Counted from the first letter of the stretch, positions 21,316-32,963 are shown. The stretch: 64,000 bases of DNA from Prochlorococcus marinus str. MIT 9401 (GCF_000760095.1 NZ_JNAR01000001.1:31835-95834); one strand, 5' to 3'. The notes: a model not told the origin generated them from the letters alone. Numbers and translations are program-made.

Positions 21316-21795
21316 TTAATTTATTATCAAATCAAATATTTTTAGAGGTGAACCTAAAAAAAACATGCCAGGCAAAGTAATTAATGGTCCTAAAAAACTT
21401 CCCACTATGACTTCAATTTTTGTGTGGCCCAAGGTTTCTTTTAAAAGTAATTCAGATTTAGGGTCTAGTTTTTTTGAGAGTTTATTGATTTCTGCAGCTT
21501 GAATCCCAGCTGATTTTCGAACACCACTAGCGTCATACATAACTATTAGTGCTACAGCAACTGATAATGCAAATATTGAACTATCAAATCCCAGCTCATA
21601 ACCTATACCAGATGTAGCACCAGTTATTAATGCGGAATGACTTGAAGGCATACCACCAGTCTCAAACATAATCCCAAATCTTATCTCTCCATTTGATAAA
21701 AAATTGAATATGATTTTAAAAAATTGAGCAAGTAAACAGGATAATAAACTCCAGAAAAGAACTGAATTGTTAAAAAAGGGAAAAAACTCAGACAT
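21316..21795 (-). CDS. Divergent PAP2 / acid phosphatase-like membrane protein
   Basis: A 159-residue membrane protein of the YuiD/'divergent PAP2' family. The motif GGMPSSHSALITG (about 46-58) resembles PAP2 motif 2, and MYDASGVRKSAGIQA follows. The usual third PAP2 motif is not obvious, so phosphatase activity is unproven. Three to four hydrophobic segments are visible. It is 12 bases downstream of crtE on the same strand, which hints at a link to prenyl-diphosphate metabolism. Confidence 0.8.
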   Translation of the reverse strand: MSEFFPFFNNSVLFWSLLSCLLAQFFKIIFNFLSNGEIRFGIMFETGGMPSSHSALITGATSGIGYELGFDSSIFALSVAVALIVMYDASGVRKSAGIQAAEINKLSKKLDPKSELLLKETLGHTKIEVIVGSFLGPLITLPGMFFLGSPLKIFDLIIN

Positions 21796-21807
21796 AAATT
21801 AAACTAT

Positions 21808-22710
21808 TTATCTGTCTCTATTTGTAATAAAGTCGGCTAATGATATTAAATACTTTGCATCTGGACCCCAAGGTTCAATTGCTTTTTTTGCTTTTTCAAC
21901 TAAATCAAATGCTCTTTTCTTTGACTCCTCCATTCCAAGCAATTTAGGGTAAGTGGTTTTGTCAGCTAAAAGATCTTTACCGGCAGTTTTACCAAGCTTT
22001 TCACTACTAGAAGTTAAGTCAAGAATATCATCTATAATTTGGAAGGCTAAACCAATTCCCTCTGCATATGTTGTTAGTGCTTGTAATAGTTTTTCGTTAG
22101 CGCCAGCAATCATCGCACCTGTTCTTACACAAGCTTTTAATAAAGCTCCAGTCTTATGGAGATGAATATATTCGAGAGTTTCAAGGTCGACTTTTTTCCC
22201 TTCGCATTCTAAATCAACAACTTGTCCCCCAACTAGGCCTGGTGCGCCTGCAACTAAGGATAATTCACCAATTACATTTAATAATCTTTTTGGATCTACT
22301 CCAGGACTTCTTAAAGATACCATCTCAAAGGCCCTAGTTAATAAAGCATCGCCAGCAAGAATAGCTATTGCATCTCCGTATACTTTATGATTTGTTGGTC
22401 TTCCTCTCCTCAAGTCATCATTATCCATAGCGGGCAGATCATCATGAATCAAGGACATAGTATGTATCATTTCTATCGCTACTGCGGTAGGAACAGCAAG
22501 AGACGCCTCTCCTCCAGCTAGAGAGCAAGATGCTAAACATAAAATTGGACGTATTCTTTTCCCTCCAGCTAGAAGAGAATATCTCATGGATTCTCTTAAT
22601 ATTTCTGGATTCTCAGGGCCTAAGGAAAAATCAAGTGCTTCTTCTACAACCTTTTTTGTGTTTTTAAGATATTTTTCAAAATCAGAAATACTATTTATAA
22701 CTTTAGTCAT
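21808..22710 (-). CDS. crtE: Geranylgeranyl diphosphate synthase
   Basis: A 300-residue trans-prenyltransferase. The first aspartate-rich motif is in [14 protein letters not shown] and the second in [24 protein letters not shown] provides the pyrophosphate-binding Lys/Arg. It makes the C20 precursor for carotenoids, chlorophyll phytol and plastoquinone. Chain-length-determining residues before the first motif fit the plant/cyanobacterial GGPP type. It sits 36 bases downstream of folD on the same strand. Confidence 0.95.
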   Translation of the reverse strand: MTKVINSISDFEKYLKNTKKVVEEALDFSLGPENPEILRESMRYSLLAGGKRIRPILCLASCSLAGGEASLAVPTAVAIEMIHTMSLIHDDLPAMDNDDLRRGRPTNHKVYGDAIAILAGDALLTRAFEMVSLRSPGVDPKRLLNVIGELSLVAGAPGLVGGQVVDLECEGKKVDLETLEYIHLHKTGALLKACVRTGAMIAGANEKLLQALTTYAEGIGLAFQIIDDILDLTSSSEKLGKTAGKDLLADKTTYPKLLGMEESKKRAFDLVEKAKKAIEPWGPDAKYLISLADFITNRDR

Positions 22711-22746
22711 TTCATACCCTTAGTAAAATTTTTTTCATCTTGGAGT

Positions 22747-23643
22747 TTATGGCAAAAGGTCATTAAGAGTTGATGATAAACCAAATTGTTTTTGCCAGCT
22801 AAAAATAGTATTTACAAGTAACATTGTTACTGTCATTGGTCCCACACCTCCTGGTACGGGTGTGTATGCAAATACTTTAGAAATGACATCCTCTAATAAT
22901 ACATCGCCACATAATCTGGTTTGGTTTTTGTCGGGACTTTTTAATCTATGTATTCCAACATCAATAATTACTGCTCCTTCTTTCACGAAACTCGAATCTA
23001 CAAGATTAGGTTTACCCGCGGCCGCAATTAGTATGTCGGCTTTTCTACAGACTTTATTCAAATTTAATGTTTTTGAATGAGTCATTGTAACAGTGCCATT
23101 TAGATTCAATAGCATAAGCGATAAGGGTTTCCCAACGAGTAAACTTCTTCCAATAACAACAATGTTCTTACCTTCAATTGTAATATTTTGGGATCTTAAT
23201 AAATTTATAATTCCCGCTGGTGTGCATGATCTCATCGCAGGCTCATTTTTCACTAATTTGCCAATGTTTATCTCATTTAATCCATCTACATCTTTGCTTG
23301 GATTAATATGACTGATCAGTTTTTGCTCATCAAACTTCTTTGGGATGGGAAGTTGTAACAACATCCCATCAATATTCTTATCAGAATTAAGCTTGATTAT
23401 TAATTGTTCAACTTCTTTTTGCTCTACATTATCTTTCAGATGAAAGATGAAGCTTTTTATCCCAATCCTTGCACATGCTTTTTCCTTGTTATTAACGTAA
23501 ACACCACTCGCAGGGTCTTCACCTATTCTTATTACAGCTAAGCCGGGGGGTCTTTTTGCAATTTTTTTATTGCTAGAGATATAGTTGTTAAGTCTTTCTT
23601 CAATCTCAAGAGATAATTTTTTACCATCTAATTTTAATGACAT
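22747..23643 (-). CDS. folD: Methylenetetrahydrofolate dehydrogenase / methenyl-THF cyclohydrolase
   Basis: A 298-residue bifunctional Fol[15 protein letters not shown] holds the catalytic lysine, [11 protein letters not shown] and [11 protein letters not shown] line the active site, [14 protein letters not shown] is the NADP loop, and [16 protein letters not shown] is the C-terminal signature. It interconverts one-carbon folates and complements the 5-FCL gene at 39080. It is divergent from the HD-domain gene. Confidence 0.96.
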   Translation of the reverse strand: MSLKLDGKKLSLEIEERLNNYISSNKKIAKRPPGLAVIRIGEDPASGVYVNNKEKACARIGIKSFIFHLKDNVEQKEVEQLIIKLNSDKNIDGMLLQLPIPKKFDEQKLISHINPSKDVDGLNEINIGKLVKNEPAMRSCTPAGIINLLRSQNITIEGKNIVVIGRSLLVGKPLSLMLLNLNGTVTMTHSKTLNLNKVCRKADILIAAAGKPNLVDSSFVKEGAVIIDVGIHRLKSPDKNQTRLCGDVLLEDVISKVFAYTPVPGGVGPMTVTMLLVNTIFSWQKQFGLSSTLNDLLP

Positions 23644-23717
23644 TTAGAAAAACATCTCCTTTTTACACCTAGCATGCCTATAATTTTAAATTATTCAAAT
23701 AGATTTATTTATATTCT

Positions 23718-25190
23718 GTGCAAAACATCACAACAACCTTCAAAAAATTTTTTTATCTGTGGAGGAGAAGTCAAGTTCCAGTAAAACAACCAACAAAAAT
23801 TTCAAGAATAGATAATCTCATAATTTTTTTAGTATGCATTTTAATTTCAATAATTTCTTCTTATAAACTACTTCTTATCTCTCCATTAAGTTTCACAGTT
23901 ATTTTTTCTTGGCTTTTAACCTTTACTGAAATATTGATTAGTTCCGGTATTTTGATATTAATTTCAAAAAAAGAGAATCCCACAATTTCTTCAAGACAGA
24001 TTATCTTGATCATTTCTCTTCTTTTAACCGTACAATCTGCGAAATTAGCCTTAGCTTCAACCATTAGTCCATTATCTATAATAATTCCGCCGGCGTTAAT
24101 AATATCTCAGGGAATGGGAAGCATAACAGCTTTAACCTGGGTATCGATAGCAACTCTCAGTTGGCCAGACCCAGCAGTTGCTATAAATAATAATTTAATT
24201 TTTAATTTATTAGTTTGTGCTTCAGTAGTATCTCTACTTGGAGGAAGAATAAGAAGTAGAGCTCAGTTACTACAACTATCAATTTTTGTCCCAATAGGAT
24301 CGTTCTTGTGTCAATGGATACTTATAGGTAAAGATAAAATATCTGTTATTAATGAGCAAAGTTTTGTTTTATCTAAAGAGGATATATTTTCAGATTCCTT
24401 GCTTTTGGCAATAGTAATGCTTTTTACTATTTTATTTATTCCAATTTTTGAATCGATATTTGGATTATTAACTAAGGCAAGATTACTCGAATTGGCTGAT
24501 AAAGAGAAACCTCTAATTAGAAGATTGTCTCTTGAAGCTCCTGGAACTTTTGAACATACATTACTTATATGTGGTTTAGCAGAGGAGGCTTCAAGAATGA
24601 TTGGTGGTGATATTGATTTAATTAAAACTGGAGCGTTATATCATGATGTTGGTAAATTACATGCACCAAATTGGTTTATCGAAAATCAGAATGGTTCAAA
24701 AAATCCGCACGACGAATTAGATGATCCGATTAAAAGTGCAGCAGTATTGCAGGCACACGTTGATGAAGGATTGAAATTTGCAAGAAAAAATAGACTACCT
24801 AAACTGATAGCCAATTTCATACCTGAACATCAAGGGACCTTAAAAATGGGATATTTTTTTCAAAAAGCTAAAGAAAAACATCTGGACATTAATGAAAATT
24901 ATTTTAGATACAAAGGCCCTATCCCTCAGTCCAAAGAAACAGCTATCTTAATGCTCGCAGATGGATGTGAAGCAGCACTAAGAGCTATGAATATTGATGC
25001 GTCTGATAAAGAAGCTTTGGAAACGATATCTAATATTATCTACTCGCGTGAAAAAGATGGGCAATTAGATGACTGTAACTTATCAAAAGGAGAAATTTTT
25101 CTAATAAAAAGAGCATTCTTGAATGTGTGGAAAAGAATTAGACATAGAAGAATTCAGTATCCAACTAGCAAGAATAATACTTTTTCTTAA
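23718..25190 (+). CDS. 7TMR-HD family phosphodiesterase, PgpH-like, without extracytoplasmic domain
   Basis: A 490-residue protein with roughly six to seven membrane segments in residues 30-265, then a cytoplasmic HD domain. The junction (IFGLLTKARLLELADKEKP, RRLSLEAPGTFEH) is typical of the PgpH/YqfF c-di-AMP phosphodiesterases. HD residues are visible in GTFEHTLL, YHDVGKLHAPNWFIENQ and FIPEHQGT. Family members usually have a large N-terminal extracytoplasmic domain (total above 700 residues); here it is missing. Start is a GTG at 23718. c-di-AMP hydrolysis is inferred from the family. Confidence 0.82.
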   Translation: MQNITTTFKKFFYLWRRSQVPVKQPTKISRIDNLIIFLVCILISIISSYKLLLISPLSFTVIFSWLLTFTEILISSGILILISKKENPTISSRQIILIISLLLTVQSAKLALASTISPLSIIIPPALIISQGMGSITALTWVSIATLSWPDPAVAINNNLIFNLLVCASVVSLLGGRIRSRAQLLQLSIFVPIGSFLCQWILIGKDKISVINEQSFVLSKEDIFSDSLLLAIVMLFTILFIPIFESIFGLLTKARLLELADKEKPLIRRLSLEAPGTFEHTLLICGLAEEASRMIGGDIDLIKTGALYHDVGKLHAPNWFIENQNGSKNPHDELDDPIKSAAVLQAHVDEGLKFARKNRLPKLIANFIPEHQGTLKMGYFFQKAKEKHLDINENYFRYKGPIPQSKETAILMLADGCEAALRAMNIDASDKEALETISNIIYSREKDGQLDDCNLSKGEIFLIKRAFLNVWKRIRHRRIQYPTSKNNTFS

Positions 25191-25199
25191 TTTTCAATT

Positions 25200-25592
25200 T
25201 TATAGCCTAATATTTCTTCGATGTTTTGGATTACACCAATACAAAAGAGCCAACGTACTTAATAATGTTGTTAAAAGAGTAAACCCACCAATTCCAAAAA
25301 TGTCTTTAAGAGTTATGAGTCTTACCACTGAATAAGGACCCATCCCAGAAATTACCATTGACAGAGATACTAAAGTTAAAGTTACCCCCCATTTTCTCTC
25401 TGCTAAAAGAGCTGCGGAAGAAACTATTCCAACAATGGCAGCAGGCCAACCAAGACTTATGGCAAGAGTTATATTTGCAACTTTTAGTGGAGGCCCATAA
25501 CTTATTATTAATGCGATTATTGGCAGTGCAACTATATTGCTGATTAATCCAACCCATGATAGTGACCAATATCCTAATAACCTCTCTCTCAT
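25200..25592 (-). CDS. Small membrane protein of unknown function (4 spans)
   Basis: A 130-residue, strongly hydrophobic protein with about four membrane segments (WVGLISNIVALPIIALII; VANITLAISLGWPAAIV; VTLTLVSLSMVISG; TLLTTLLSTLALLYW) and a basic C-terminal tail. I do not recognise the family. An alternative minus-strand frame across 25306-25569 is also open, but its Cys/Asn/Trp-heavy translation is unlike a real protein. It converges with the HD-domain gene. Confidence 0.65.
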   Translation of the reverse strand: MRERLLGYWSLSWVGLISNIVALPIIALIISYGPPLKVANITLAISLGWPAAIVGIVSSAALLAERKWGVTLTLVSLSMVISGMGPYSVVRLITLKDIFGIGGFTLLTTLLSTLALLYWCNPKHRRNIRL

Positions 25593-25673
25593 TATTTACT
25601 GCTATAACTATTAAATTAATCTACAATACTAAGAGACTATTTTAAAAGCTACTTAATATACCTAAGAAATGAT

Positions 25674-27314
25674 TTAATTTTCGTGATTAGATAGAAAAAT
25701 TTTATTGGGATTTTCTAAATTATCAAGTTGTGGGTGGATTGAATTTTTTTTCTCAGAAAAGACAAGCCTATTCAAAGCGTTAACGTAAGCATTCGCTGCA
25801 GCAACTACAACATCAGTATCAGCAGAATGACCGGAATAAATTTTACTACCTCTTCTTATTCTTATTGTTACTTCGCCCAATGCATCAATTCCTTCTGTTA
25901 CCGACTTAACAGAGAATTCAATTAATTCATTAGGCACTTTAGCTAATTTATTTAAAGCCTCGCATACAGCATCAACTGGACCAGTACCTATTGAAACAGC
26001 AGTATCCTCGGTATTATCTTCCGTGTTTAGAAGCGAAATAGTAGCGGTTGGTTTAGATGCGTTACCGCAACTTACTTGTACAAGACTTAATTGAAATTTA
26101 GCTTCTGGGAGCTGTACTTGTTCACTAACAATTGCTTCTAAGTCTCGATCAGTAATTTCTCTTTTCCTGTCAGCTAAATCCTTAAATCGAGCAAATGCAT
26201 CATTTAAATCTTCTCGACTCAAGTCATATCCCATCTCTTCTAATCTTGCTCTTACTGCACTTCTTCCACTAAGTTTCCCCAAAGATATTTTGTTATCACT
26301 CAAACCGACAGTTTTTGCATCGATAATTTCATAAGTTAGTCTGTTTTTTAAAACCCCATCCTGATGAATGCCTGACTCATGTGCAAAAGCGTTGGCTCCA
26401 ACAATTGCTTTATTAGGTTGTACAGTCATTCCAGTTAGGTTGGAAACAAGTCTAGAGGTTTTTGTTATTTCTTCTGTCCTTATAGCCGTAAGAGGGGTTG
26501 GTGAATCTGGATTTCTTTTGAAGAAACTATTAAAAAAACTTTTCCTAACATGCAGTGCCATTACCAATTCTTCTAGAGAGGCATTCCCGGCTCTTTCTCC
26601 AATTCCATTAATAGTACATTCTAGTTGTCTTGCTCCATTTTTTACTGCCTCTAGAAAATTAGCTACTGCTAAACCCAAATCATTATGACCATGCACCGAG
26701 ATTACTGCCTCATCAATATTTGGAACATTTTTATTTATATCGGCAATTAATTTGCCAAATTCACTAGGAGTTGTAAATCCAACAGTATCAGGGATATTTA
26801 TTGTTGTAGCTCCTGCAGAAATTGCTATTTGAATCACTTCGTATAAAAAATCAGGATCACTCCTTGAGGCGTCTTCACAAGAAAACTCAACATCATCTAC
26901 CAATGATTTTGCATAATTAACCATTTCTGGAACTATTTGAAGAACATCTTTTCTGGATTTTTTAAGTTTATGTTTAAGATGGATATCACTTGTGGCAATA
27001 AAAGTATGAATTCTTTTCTTAGGAGCTGGACTTACTGCTTCGTAACATGCTTTTATATCTCCTTCAGACGCACGAGCTAAACCACATATTATAGGGCCAT
27101 TTTCTTTTCCTACAGCATGAGCAATTTTATTAACAGCTTTAAAATCTCCTTGACTTGCAAAAGGGAATCCAGCTTCAATAACATCTACCCCTAATCTCGC
27201 TAATTGATGGGCAATAGCAAGTTTTTCTTCAAGGTTTAAACTGGCACCAGGAGATTGCTCTCCATCTCGAAGAGTTGTATCAAATATCAAAATTCTCCCA
27301 GGATCTTTCGTCAT
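25674..27314 (-). CDS. leuA: 2-isopropylmalate synthase
   Basis: A 546-residue LeuA that condenses acetyl-CoA with 2-ketoisovalerate, the first committed step of leucine synthesis. [15 protein letters not shown] opens the TIM barrel, [14 protein letters not shown] carries the metal-binding histidines, and the [10 protein letters not shown] segment follows. The C-terminal 150 residues form the LeuA regulatory (leucine feedback) dimer domain, so allosteric control is expected. It is a monocistronic minus-strand gene with a 226-base spacer to the GH57 gene. Confidence 0.96.
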   Translation of the reverse strand: MTKDPGRILIFDTTLRDGEQSPGASLNLEEKLAIAHQLARLGVDVIEAGFPFASQGDFKAVNKIAHAVGKENGPIICGLARASEGDIKACYEAVSPAPKKRIHTFIATSDIHLKHKLKKSRKDVLQIVPEMVNYAKSLVDDVEFSCEDASRSDPDFLYEVIQIAISAGATTINIPDTVGFTTPSEFGKLIADINKNVPNIDEAVISVHGHNDLGLAVANFLEAVKNGARQLECTINGIGERAGNASLEELVMALHVRKSFFNSFFKRNPDSPTPLTAIRTEEITKTSRLVSNLTGMTVQPNKAIVGANAFAHESGIHQDGVLKNRLTYEIIDAKTVGLSDNKISLGKLSGRSAVRARLEEMGYDLSREDLNDAFARFKDLADRKREITDRDLEAIVSEQVQLPEAKFQLSLVQVSCGNASKPTATISLLNTEDNTEDTAVSIGTGPVDAVCEALNKLAKVPNELIEFSVKSVTEGIDALGEVTIRIRRGSKIYSGHSADTDVVVAAANAYVNALNRLVFSEKKNSIHPQLDNLENPNKIFLSNHEN

Positions 27315-27540
27315 TAAAGGGAATAATATAAGCCTATATTAAGCTAATTAAAAAAATTTGACTAGATTTTGCATAATAAAATCTGCTAGAAGTTTGTAAC
27401 TTAACAATATTGGTTAAAATTCTGAAAAAAAAATGAAATATTTAGATTGTTAAAGTATTCTTTATAGGATAAAAGCTTCCTTTTTATAAAAGGTTAATTT
27501 TTGATTTTTTATAGAATTTCAGGCATAAACTATAAAAGGT

Positions 27541-29124
27541 ATGACTGGGCAATACCCCAAAAAAAATGTTTTAGGACAGTTAGCGATAGTTTTACATGCT
27601 CATCTTCCTTATGTCAGAAAAAATGAAAAAAACTCCTTAGAAGAGGATTGGTTATTCCAGGCTATTTTGGAATGTTATATACCACTACTTCAATCAATAG
27701 AATCTTCCAGAAATGAAAATCCTGAAAATACAAAACTTACTATTAGTTTGTCTCCAACATTATTATCACTTCTAAATAGTAAACAAATTCAGGAAACTTT
27801 CCCAAGCTGGATCGAAACAAGGAATGATTTCTTAAACGAACTACCACTAGAAGAAAAAAATGCCTCTACATTTTTAATAAAAAATCTTAATGATAAATAC
27901 CTATATTGGCAAAATTGTTCTGGAAATTTAATTGAGAAGTTTAAGGTTTTAAATAAATCTGGAAATTTAGATATTCTTACCTGCGCGGCTACTCATGGAT
28001 ATTTGCCAATTCTAAGGGAGAATCGCGAAACTGTTAAAGGACAAATTAATACTGCAATTAGGAATCATGAAAAAATTTTCGGAACAAAGCCTTTAGGTAT
28101 TTGGTTACCTGAATGTGCATATTATGAAAATTTAGATGAGATATTATTTAATTCTGGAATTAAATATACAATCTTGGACGGTCATGGGGTTCTAAATTCT
28201 ACACCAAGGCCTAGGTATGGTGTTTACGCTCCAATATGCTCGAGAAAAGGAGTTGCATTCTTTGGAAGAGATAGTGAGTCAACCCTGCCAGTTTGGTCTG
28301 CTAGGGATGGATTCCCGGGTGACAAAGTTTATCGTGAATTTCATAAGGATTTGGGTTGGGAATTGCCTATTTCTAAGCTCCAAAATAAAGGTATTTCTAC
28401 AAAAAGACCTTTGGGTTTAAAGTTTCATAAGATTACAGATGAAAACGTACCACTAGGGAAAAAGAAGTTTTACCTAGAAAATGAAGCAAAAAAGAAAGCT
28501 GAAGAGCATGCTGACGCTTATCTTATAGAGAGATCCAAACAATTAGAAAAACTAACTTTATCCTCTTCCTTTAAGCCTTTATTGGTAGCCCCATTTGATG
28601 CAGAGTTATTTGGTCATTGGTGGTATGAGGGACCTTTTTTTATAGAAAATATTTTAAAGAACTCTAGTAAATATTCAATTAAGCTCACAAATTTAAAGGA
28701 ATTCTTATTGCAAAAGCCAAATCTTCAGATTTGTGATCCATCGCCATCAAGCTGGGGACAAGGTGGTTACCACAATTACTGGATTAATGATGCAAACGCA
28801 TGGATCGTTCCAGAAATCACAAAAGCAGGCTCAACCTTTGTTGATTTATGCTTGAATAATTTTAATAATGATTTATCACTAAGACTCTTTAAGCAAGCTG
28901 CAAGAGAACTACTTTTATCTGAGTCATCTGATTGGAGTTTTATTCTAAGAGCTGGAACTACAACTGAGCTTGCAAAGGAGAGGATAGAAAAGCACTTATT
29001 CAGGTTCTGGAAATTGGTTGAAATGATTAAAAATCATTCAATCATTAATTTAAAATTTCTTGAAGATATTGAGGAAGAAGATAAAGTTTTCCCAGAAATT
29101 AATATTGATGATTGGCGAATATAA
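27541..29124 (+). CDS. GH57 glycoside hydrolase (putative 1,4-alpha-glucan branching enzyme)
   Basis: A 527-residue GH57 protein of the DUF1957 branching-enzyme group. QLAIVLHAHLPYVRK is GH57 region 1, GIWLPECAYY (about 186-195) contains the candidate nucleophile glutamate, and PFDAELFGHWWYEGP (about 351-365) the candidate general-acid aspartate. A C-terminal helical region with SSDWSFILRAGTT is typical of the group. With malQ it belongs to glycogen metabolism, although transferase versus hydrolase activity cannot be read from the sequence. It converges with crtL (5 bases between stops). Confidence 0.85.
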   Translation: MTGQYPKKNVLGQLAIVLHAHLPYVRKNEKNSLEEDWLFQAILECYIPLLQSIESSRNENPENTKLTISLSPTLLSLLNSKQIQETFPSWIETRNDFLNELPLEEKNASTFLIKNLNDKYLYWQNCSGNLIEKFKVLNKSGNLDILTCAATHGYLPILRENRETVKGQINTAIRNHEKIFGTKPLGIWLPECAYYENLDEILFNSGIKYTILDGHGVLNSTPRPRYGVYAPICSRKGVAFFGRDSESTLPVWSARDGFPGDKVYREFHKDLGWELPISKLQNKGISTKRPLGLKFHKITDENVPLGKKKFYLENEAKKKAEEHADAYLIERSKQLEKLTLSSSFKPLLVAPFDAELFGHWWYEGPFFIENILKNSSKYSIKLTNLKEFLLQKPNLQICDPSPSSWGQGGYHNYWINDANAWIVPEITKAGSTFVDLCLNNFNNDLSLRLFKQAARELLLSESSDWSFILRAGTTTELAKERIEKHLFRFWKLVEMIKNHSIINLKFLEDIEEEDKVFPEINIDDWRI

Positions 29125-29129
29125 AAAAA

Positions 29130-30341
29130 CTAATTTAACTTTAGCATTCCCAGTTTTACTTTTAGAGGTGAATTTATAAACATCTTACTCATCACGTAAA
29201 TTAGTTTTGGAAGTGGAAGTGTGTTTGTAAGAAAACCTACCCATTCATTGGTCGATAATCTAAAGAAATTTGAGAAAAAGCTCCTTAATCTACTTTCGTC
29301 AAAACTCATTAATCTTCTAAGACCATATTGGTAAAGTTTGTGCCTTTGAGTTAACTCGTAAGGCCATAGTATATTCCAGCCTTTCGTAGCTAGTTCCAGA
29401 GAACTTAGATGAGGTTCTTTTAAAAAGATTGCTAATTTTTCTGCAAGGAGTGGAGCCCTTCTTAATAAAGATCCGATCATGTATCCTGATGCAGGATGAA
29501 CCATACTGGCGGCTCCTCCGAAACCAAGTACAAATTGTTTTTTAAATGGGAGGGGTAAATTCATGGGGAAAAGGCAATTCTCTTCATGAAAAATTTCACT
29601 TACCTTAATACCCTTACTATTCAGTCTTTTAAAAAGTCTTTTTTTAAGATTTTCTTGCGATAATGCTGGATAACTAGCTAATGAGGTTTCTTCAACAAAA
29701 AAAGTTTCATTTCCTAGATCCATTGCATAAAGGAAGGAAGGAGAGGATAACTTCTCCTCGTCGTTTAAGTGATTTGGACGAAAATCCATTAAAACAAACT
29801 GTTCCTTATTAACAGGTGGAGATGAAAATTTACCCACTATTCCATAAGCAGCTTGTTGAGCGATTTCATTTTGAACTGGTCTTTTTATAAAATTACTTTT
29901 ATGACCACTTGCGTCAATAACTAACCTTGCCTTTATTCTTAGACCTGAAAAACAAATAACCTCAGAAAGTTTATTTTTTTCTTTAATATCTTTTGCTGTT
30001 TCATTCAACCATTCAATACCATTACAATTTTTTAAAAGTTCATTTTGAAAGGCTTCTTGATTTATTAAACCATAATCGTAATTATGTTTTGTTGGAGTAT
30101 CCTCTTTTTTATTTTCCCCATTCCCAAAAAAACTAACTGTTTTACACCAGCGATGAGATAACAAAGATTCTAATCCTAATTCTTCTAATTCGGATGCCCA
30201 AATACCATATGTATTCTCCCATTTTTCATTTGGAGATTTAGTTGATATTCCCTTTATTTTAAGATTCTGCTTTGCTAATTCTGAAGCTAAACATAATGCG
30301 GCAGGACCGGAACCTAAAATTAAAATATCAAGTATTTCCAT
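29130..30341 (-). CDS. crtL: Lycopene beta-cyclase (CrtL type)
   Basis: A 403-residue flavoprotein. The N-terminal dinucleotide fold is ILGSGPAALCLASELA, ARLVIDASGHKSNF closes the FAD site, and GGAASMVHPASGYM matches the cyclase signature. The length fits plant/cyanobacterial CrtL rather than CruA. Prochlorococcus has a beta (CrtL-b) and an epsilon/beta (CrtL-e) enzyme; I lean to the beta form, but the two paralogues are hard to separate by eye. The product feeds zeaxanthin and alpha/beta-carotene of the divinyl-chlorophyll antenna. Confidence 0.85.
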   Translation of the reverse strand: MEILDILILGSGPAALCLASELAKQNLKIKGISTKSPNEKWENTYGIWASELEELGLESLLSHRWCKTVSFFGNGENKKEDTPTKHNYDYGLINQEAFQNELLKNCNGIEWLNETAKDIKEKNKLSEVICFSGLRIKARLVIDASGHKSNFIKRPVQNEIAQQAAYGIVGKFSSPPVNKEQFVLMDFRPNHLNDEEKLSSPSFLYAMDLGNETFFVEETSLASYPALSQENLKKRLFKRLNSKGIKVSEIFHEENCLFPMNLPLPFKKQFVLGFGGAASMVHPASGYMIGSLLRRAPLLAEKLAIFLKEPHLSSLELATKGWNILWPYELTQRHKLYQYGLRRLMSFDESRLRSFFSNFFRLSTNEWVGFLTNTLPLPKLIYVMSKMFINSPLKVKLGMLKLN

Positions 30342-30365
30342 ATTATTTAATTAACCATTTATCTT

Positions 30366-32963
30366 TCAATTTTCTTCACCTGAGTTAAGTTGATCTGGTT
30401 CCTCTATTTGTTCGCGAGGAACTAATACAACTTCCGATAAATGATCACCCTCATCCAGTCTTTGTAATTTTACTCCAGTAGCTGCTCTAGATTGCTGAGA
30501 AATTTTGTCTGCGTTTGTTCTAACTATTACACCTTTTTCGGTTACGAAAAGTAGCTCTTCTCCTTCTCCTAGGACCTTCAAACAAACTAATACATCATCT
30601 TGAATTCTATATTTTATCGCTCTTAACCCCATCCCTGCTCTTTTTTGCAATCTGAACTGCGCTACAGGTACTCTCTTCCCTAGTCCAAAAGCACTGGCTA
30701 TTAATACCCAAGGACCTTTAGAGGAGTTAACCTCAAGATTTTCATCAATTTCTTTTGTGAGATCCTCATTTTTAGTTAATTGATCAACTAAATCAGATGT
30801 CAAAACATCCATAGATACTAGGTTATCTCCTTTTCTAAGATTCATAGATTTAACACCTCTTGCGGTTCTCCCAAGTGGCCTTAATTCGTTAACATCTAAC
30901 CTGAAATGAATAGCCATTCCTGTTCTTGATCCAATTAAGACACTATCTCCTTCTTTTGATAATCTAACCCATGTAAGGGCGTCTCCATCCTCAAGATTAA
31001 TCGCTATTAGTCCATTTGAGCGAATTTTTGAAAAAGCAGAAAGTGAAGTTCTTTTTATAAATCCAGCCTTGGTTAACATTAATAAAAAACAATCTTCACC
31101 AAAAGAATCTACTGCGACTAGTGAAGTTATTTTTTCTTCTCTTGGTATTGGGAGAAGTTGAACTGATGGAGTGCCTTTTGCGGTTCTGCTACTCATAGGA
31201 ACTCTATATGCTGGGAGAGCATAAGCGACTCCTCTGTCACTGAAGAGTAAAAGAGTATCATGATCGTTACAGCTTATAAATAATTTAACCTCATCACCAC
31301 CTTGTGTTTTCGTGCCAGCTTTCCCTCTTGACCCACGACTGGTAGATTCAAATTCATTAACAGGCATCCTTTTTAGATAACCTGCTTCACTTAATAAAAC
31401 TACTGATCTATCATTAGCTATAAGATCAATATCATCAAGACCACCACCTAAATCTAATATTTCTGTTTTTCTGGGAGTAGAAAATTTTTCATCAATTTTA
31501 TTAAGTTCTTCAAGAATAATTTCAAAAATTCTTTCTTTACTATTTAAAATTTCCTGATATTGGTTGATTTTTTGAGTTAATTCATCATGTTCTGCTTTAA
31601 TTTTATCTGCTTCCAGGGCTGTTAATCTTCTTAACTGCATTTGCAAAATTGCATCTGCCTGAGTGGAAGATAATTCATGATCATTTTGTAATTTTTCTCG
31701 AGCTGTAATTGTATCTCTAGCTGATCTTATTAAATTGATGATTTCATCCATAGCTCCTAAGGCTAATAAAAGTCCCTTAACAATATGATCTCTTTCTTCT
31801 GCCTTTTTTAATAAAAATCGGGTTCTTCGCCTTATTGTCTCTACCCTGAAATCTAGAAATACATCCAGCATTTTTCTAAGTGAAAGAGTTGTAGGTTCTC
31901 CTTTTACTAAGGCTAAAATATTAGCACTAAAATTATTTTGAAGAGGAGTTAACTTAAATAAATTATTTAAAACTACTTGTGGGTAGGCATCTCTTTTAAG
32001 CTCGATAACAATTCTCATTCCATCACGATCACTTTCATCTCTAATGTCTGATATACCCTCTAATTTCTTTTCGTTAACCATATCTGCAATCCTCTCTATC
32101 AAAGCTGCCTTATTTGTTTGAAAAGGTAGTTCTGAAATAATTACTGCATCTTTTTCTGCTCTACCGGCTAACTTGATTTGCTCAATATTTGCAACCCCTC
32201 TCATAGTTATTGAACCTCTTCCTGTTTTGAAAGTTTCTCTAATACCCTCTCTTCCTAAAATTTGACCACCGGTGGGGAAGTCAGGGCCTTTAATTAGTTC
32301 AAAAAGTTCTCTATCTTGAATTGAAGGGTTTTTGATTATTGATTTGAGACCATTTATTAATTCTCCCAAGTTATGTGGCGGAATATTAGTTGCCATTCCA
32401 ACAGCTATACCAGATGATCCATTTAAAAGTAGTTGAGGAATTCTTGCAGGTAAAACTGTAGGTTCTTGTTGAGAACCATCAAAGTTATCGGCAAAATCTA
32501 CAGTTTCAGATTCAATATCTTCTAATAAACTTTCATCAGTTAGAGACTTGAGACGAGATTCCGTATATCTCATTGCTGCTGGAGGGTCGTTATCTACAGA
32601 ACCAAAGTTTCCATGACCATCTACAAGAGGCATCCTCATAGAAAAATCTTGAGCCATCCTAACTAGAGCATCGTAGACAGCAGTATCACCATGTGGGTGG
32701 TATTTACCAAGTACTTCACCAACAACCCTCGCACATTTCCTATAAGGCCTGCCGCTAGTTAAGCCAAGTTCATACATTGCATAAAGAATTCTCCTATGAA
32801 CTGGCTTCAATCCATCTCTCGCATCTGGAAGAGCACGACCAACAATGACGCTCATTGCATACTCTAGATAAGAGCGAGACATCTCATTTCTTAAATCAGT
32901 CTGAATAATTCGATCATTATCTTCACTAAATTCAGAGTTCTCGGAACCTATAATATCAGACAT
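30366..32963 (-). CDS. gyrA: DNA gyrase subunit A
   Basis: An 865-residue type IIA topoisomerase subunit. The winged-helix region has [19 protein letters not shown] (the quinolone-determining region, with Thr at the serine position), and the active-site tyrosine lies in [12 protein letters not shown]. The C-terminal beta-pinwheel repeats include the GyrA-box-like [11 protein letters not shown], which distinguishes GyrA from ParC. It introduces negative supercoils with GyrB, not in this window. Start is the ATG at 32963, divergent from guaB3 over 179 bases. Confidence 0.95.
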   Translation of the reverse strand: MSDIIGSENSEFSEDNDRIIQTDLRNEMSRSYLEYAMSVIVGRALPDARDGLKPVHRRILYAMYELGLTSGRPYRKCARVVGEVLGKYHPHGDTAVYDALVRMAQDFSMRMPLVDGHGNFGSVDNDPPAAMRYTESRLKSLTDESLLEDIESETVDFADNFDGSQQEPTVLPARIPQLLLNGSSGIAVGMATNIPPHNLGELINGLKSIIKNPSIQDRELFELIKGPDFPTGGQILGREGIRETFKTGRGSITMRGVANIEQIKLAGRAEKDAVIISELPFQTNKAALIERIADMVNEKKLEGISDIRDESDRDGMRIVIELKRDAYPQVVLNNLFKLTPLQNNFSANILALVKGEPTTLSLRKMLDVFLDFRVETIRRRTRFLLKKAEERDHIVKGLLLALGAMDEIINLIRSARDTITAREKLQNDHELSSTQADAILQMQLRRLTALEADKIKAEHDELTQKINQYQEILNSKERIFEIILEELNKIDEKFSTPRKTEILDLGGGLDDIDLIANDRSVVLLSEAGYLKRMPVNEFESTSRGSRGKAGTKTQGGDEVKLFISCNDHDTLLLFSDRGVAYALPAYRVPMSSRTAKGTPSVQLLPIPREEKITSLVAVDSFGEDCFLLMLTKAGFIKRTSLSAFSKIRSNGLIAINLEDGDALTWVRLSKEGDSVLIGSRTGMAIHFRLDVNELRPLGRTARGVKSMNLRKGDNLVSMDVLTSDLVDQLTKNEDLTKEIDENLEVNSSKGPWVLIASAFGLGKRVPVAQFRLQKRAGMGLRAIKYRIQDDVLVCLKVLGEGEELLFVTEKGVIVRTNADKISQQSRAATGVKLQRLDEGDHLSEVVLVPREQIEEPDQLNSGEEN

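Noticed and set aside
25306..25569. 87-codon minus-strand frame in the 25200-25592 gene
   Set aside because: Out of frame with the hydrophobic protein and with an unlikely Cys/Asn/Trp-rich translation.
27480..27510. CCTTTT-TAT-AAAAGG hairpin upstream of the GH57 gene
   Set aside because: Only six A/T-rich pairs and no clean T-run; not strong enough to call a terminator or regulator.
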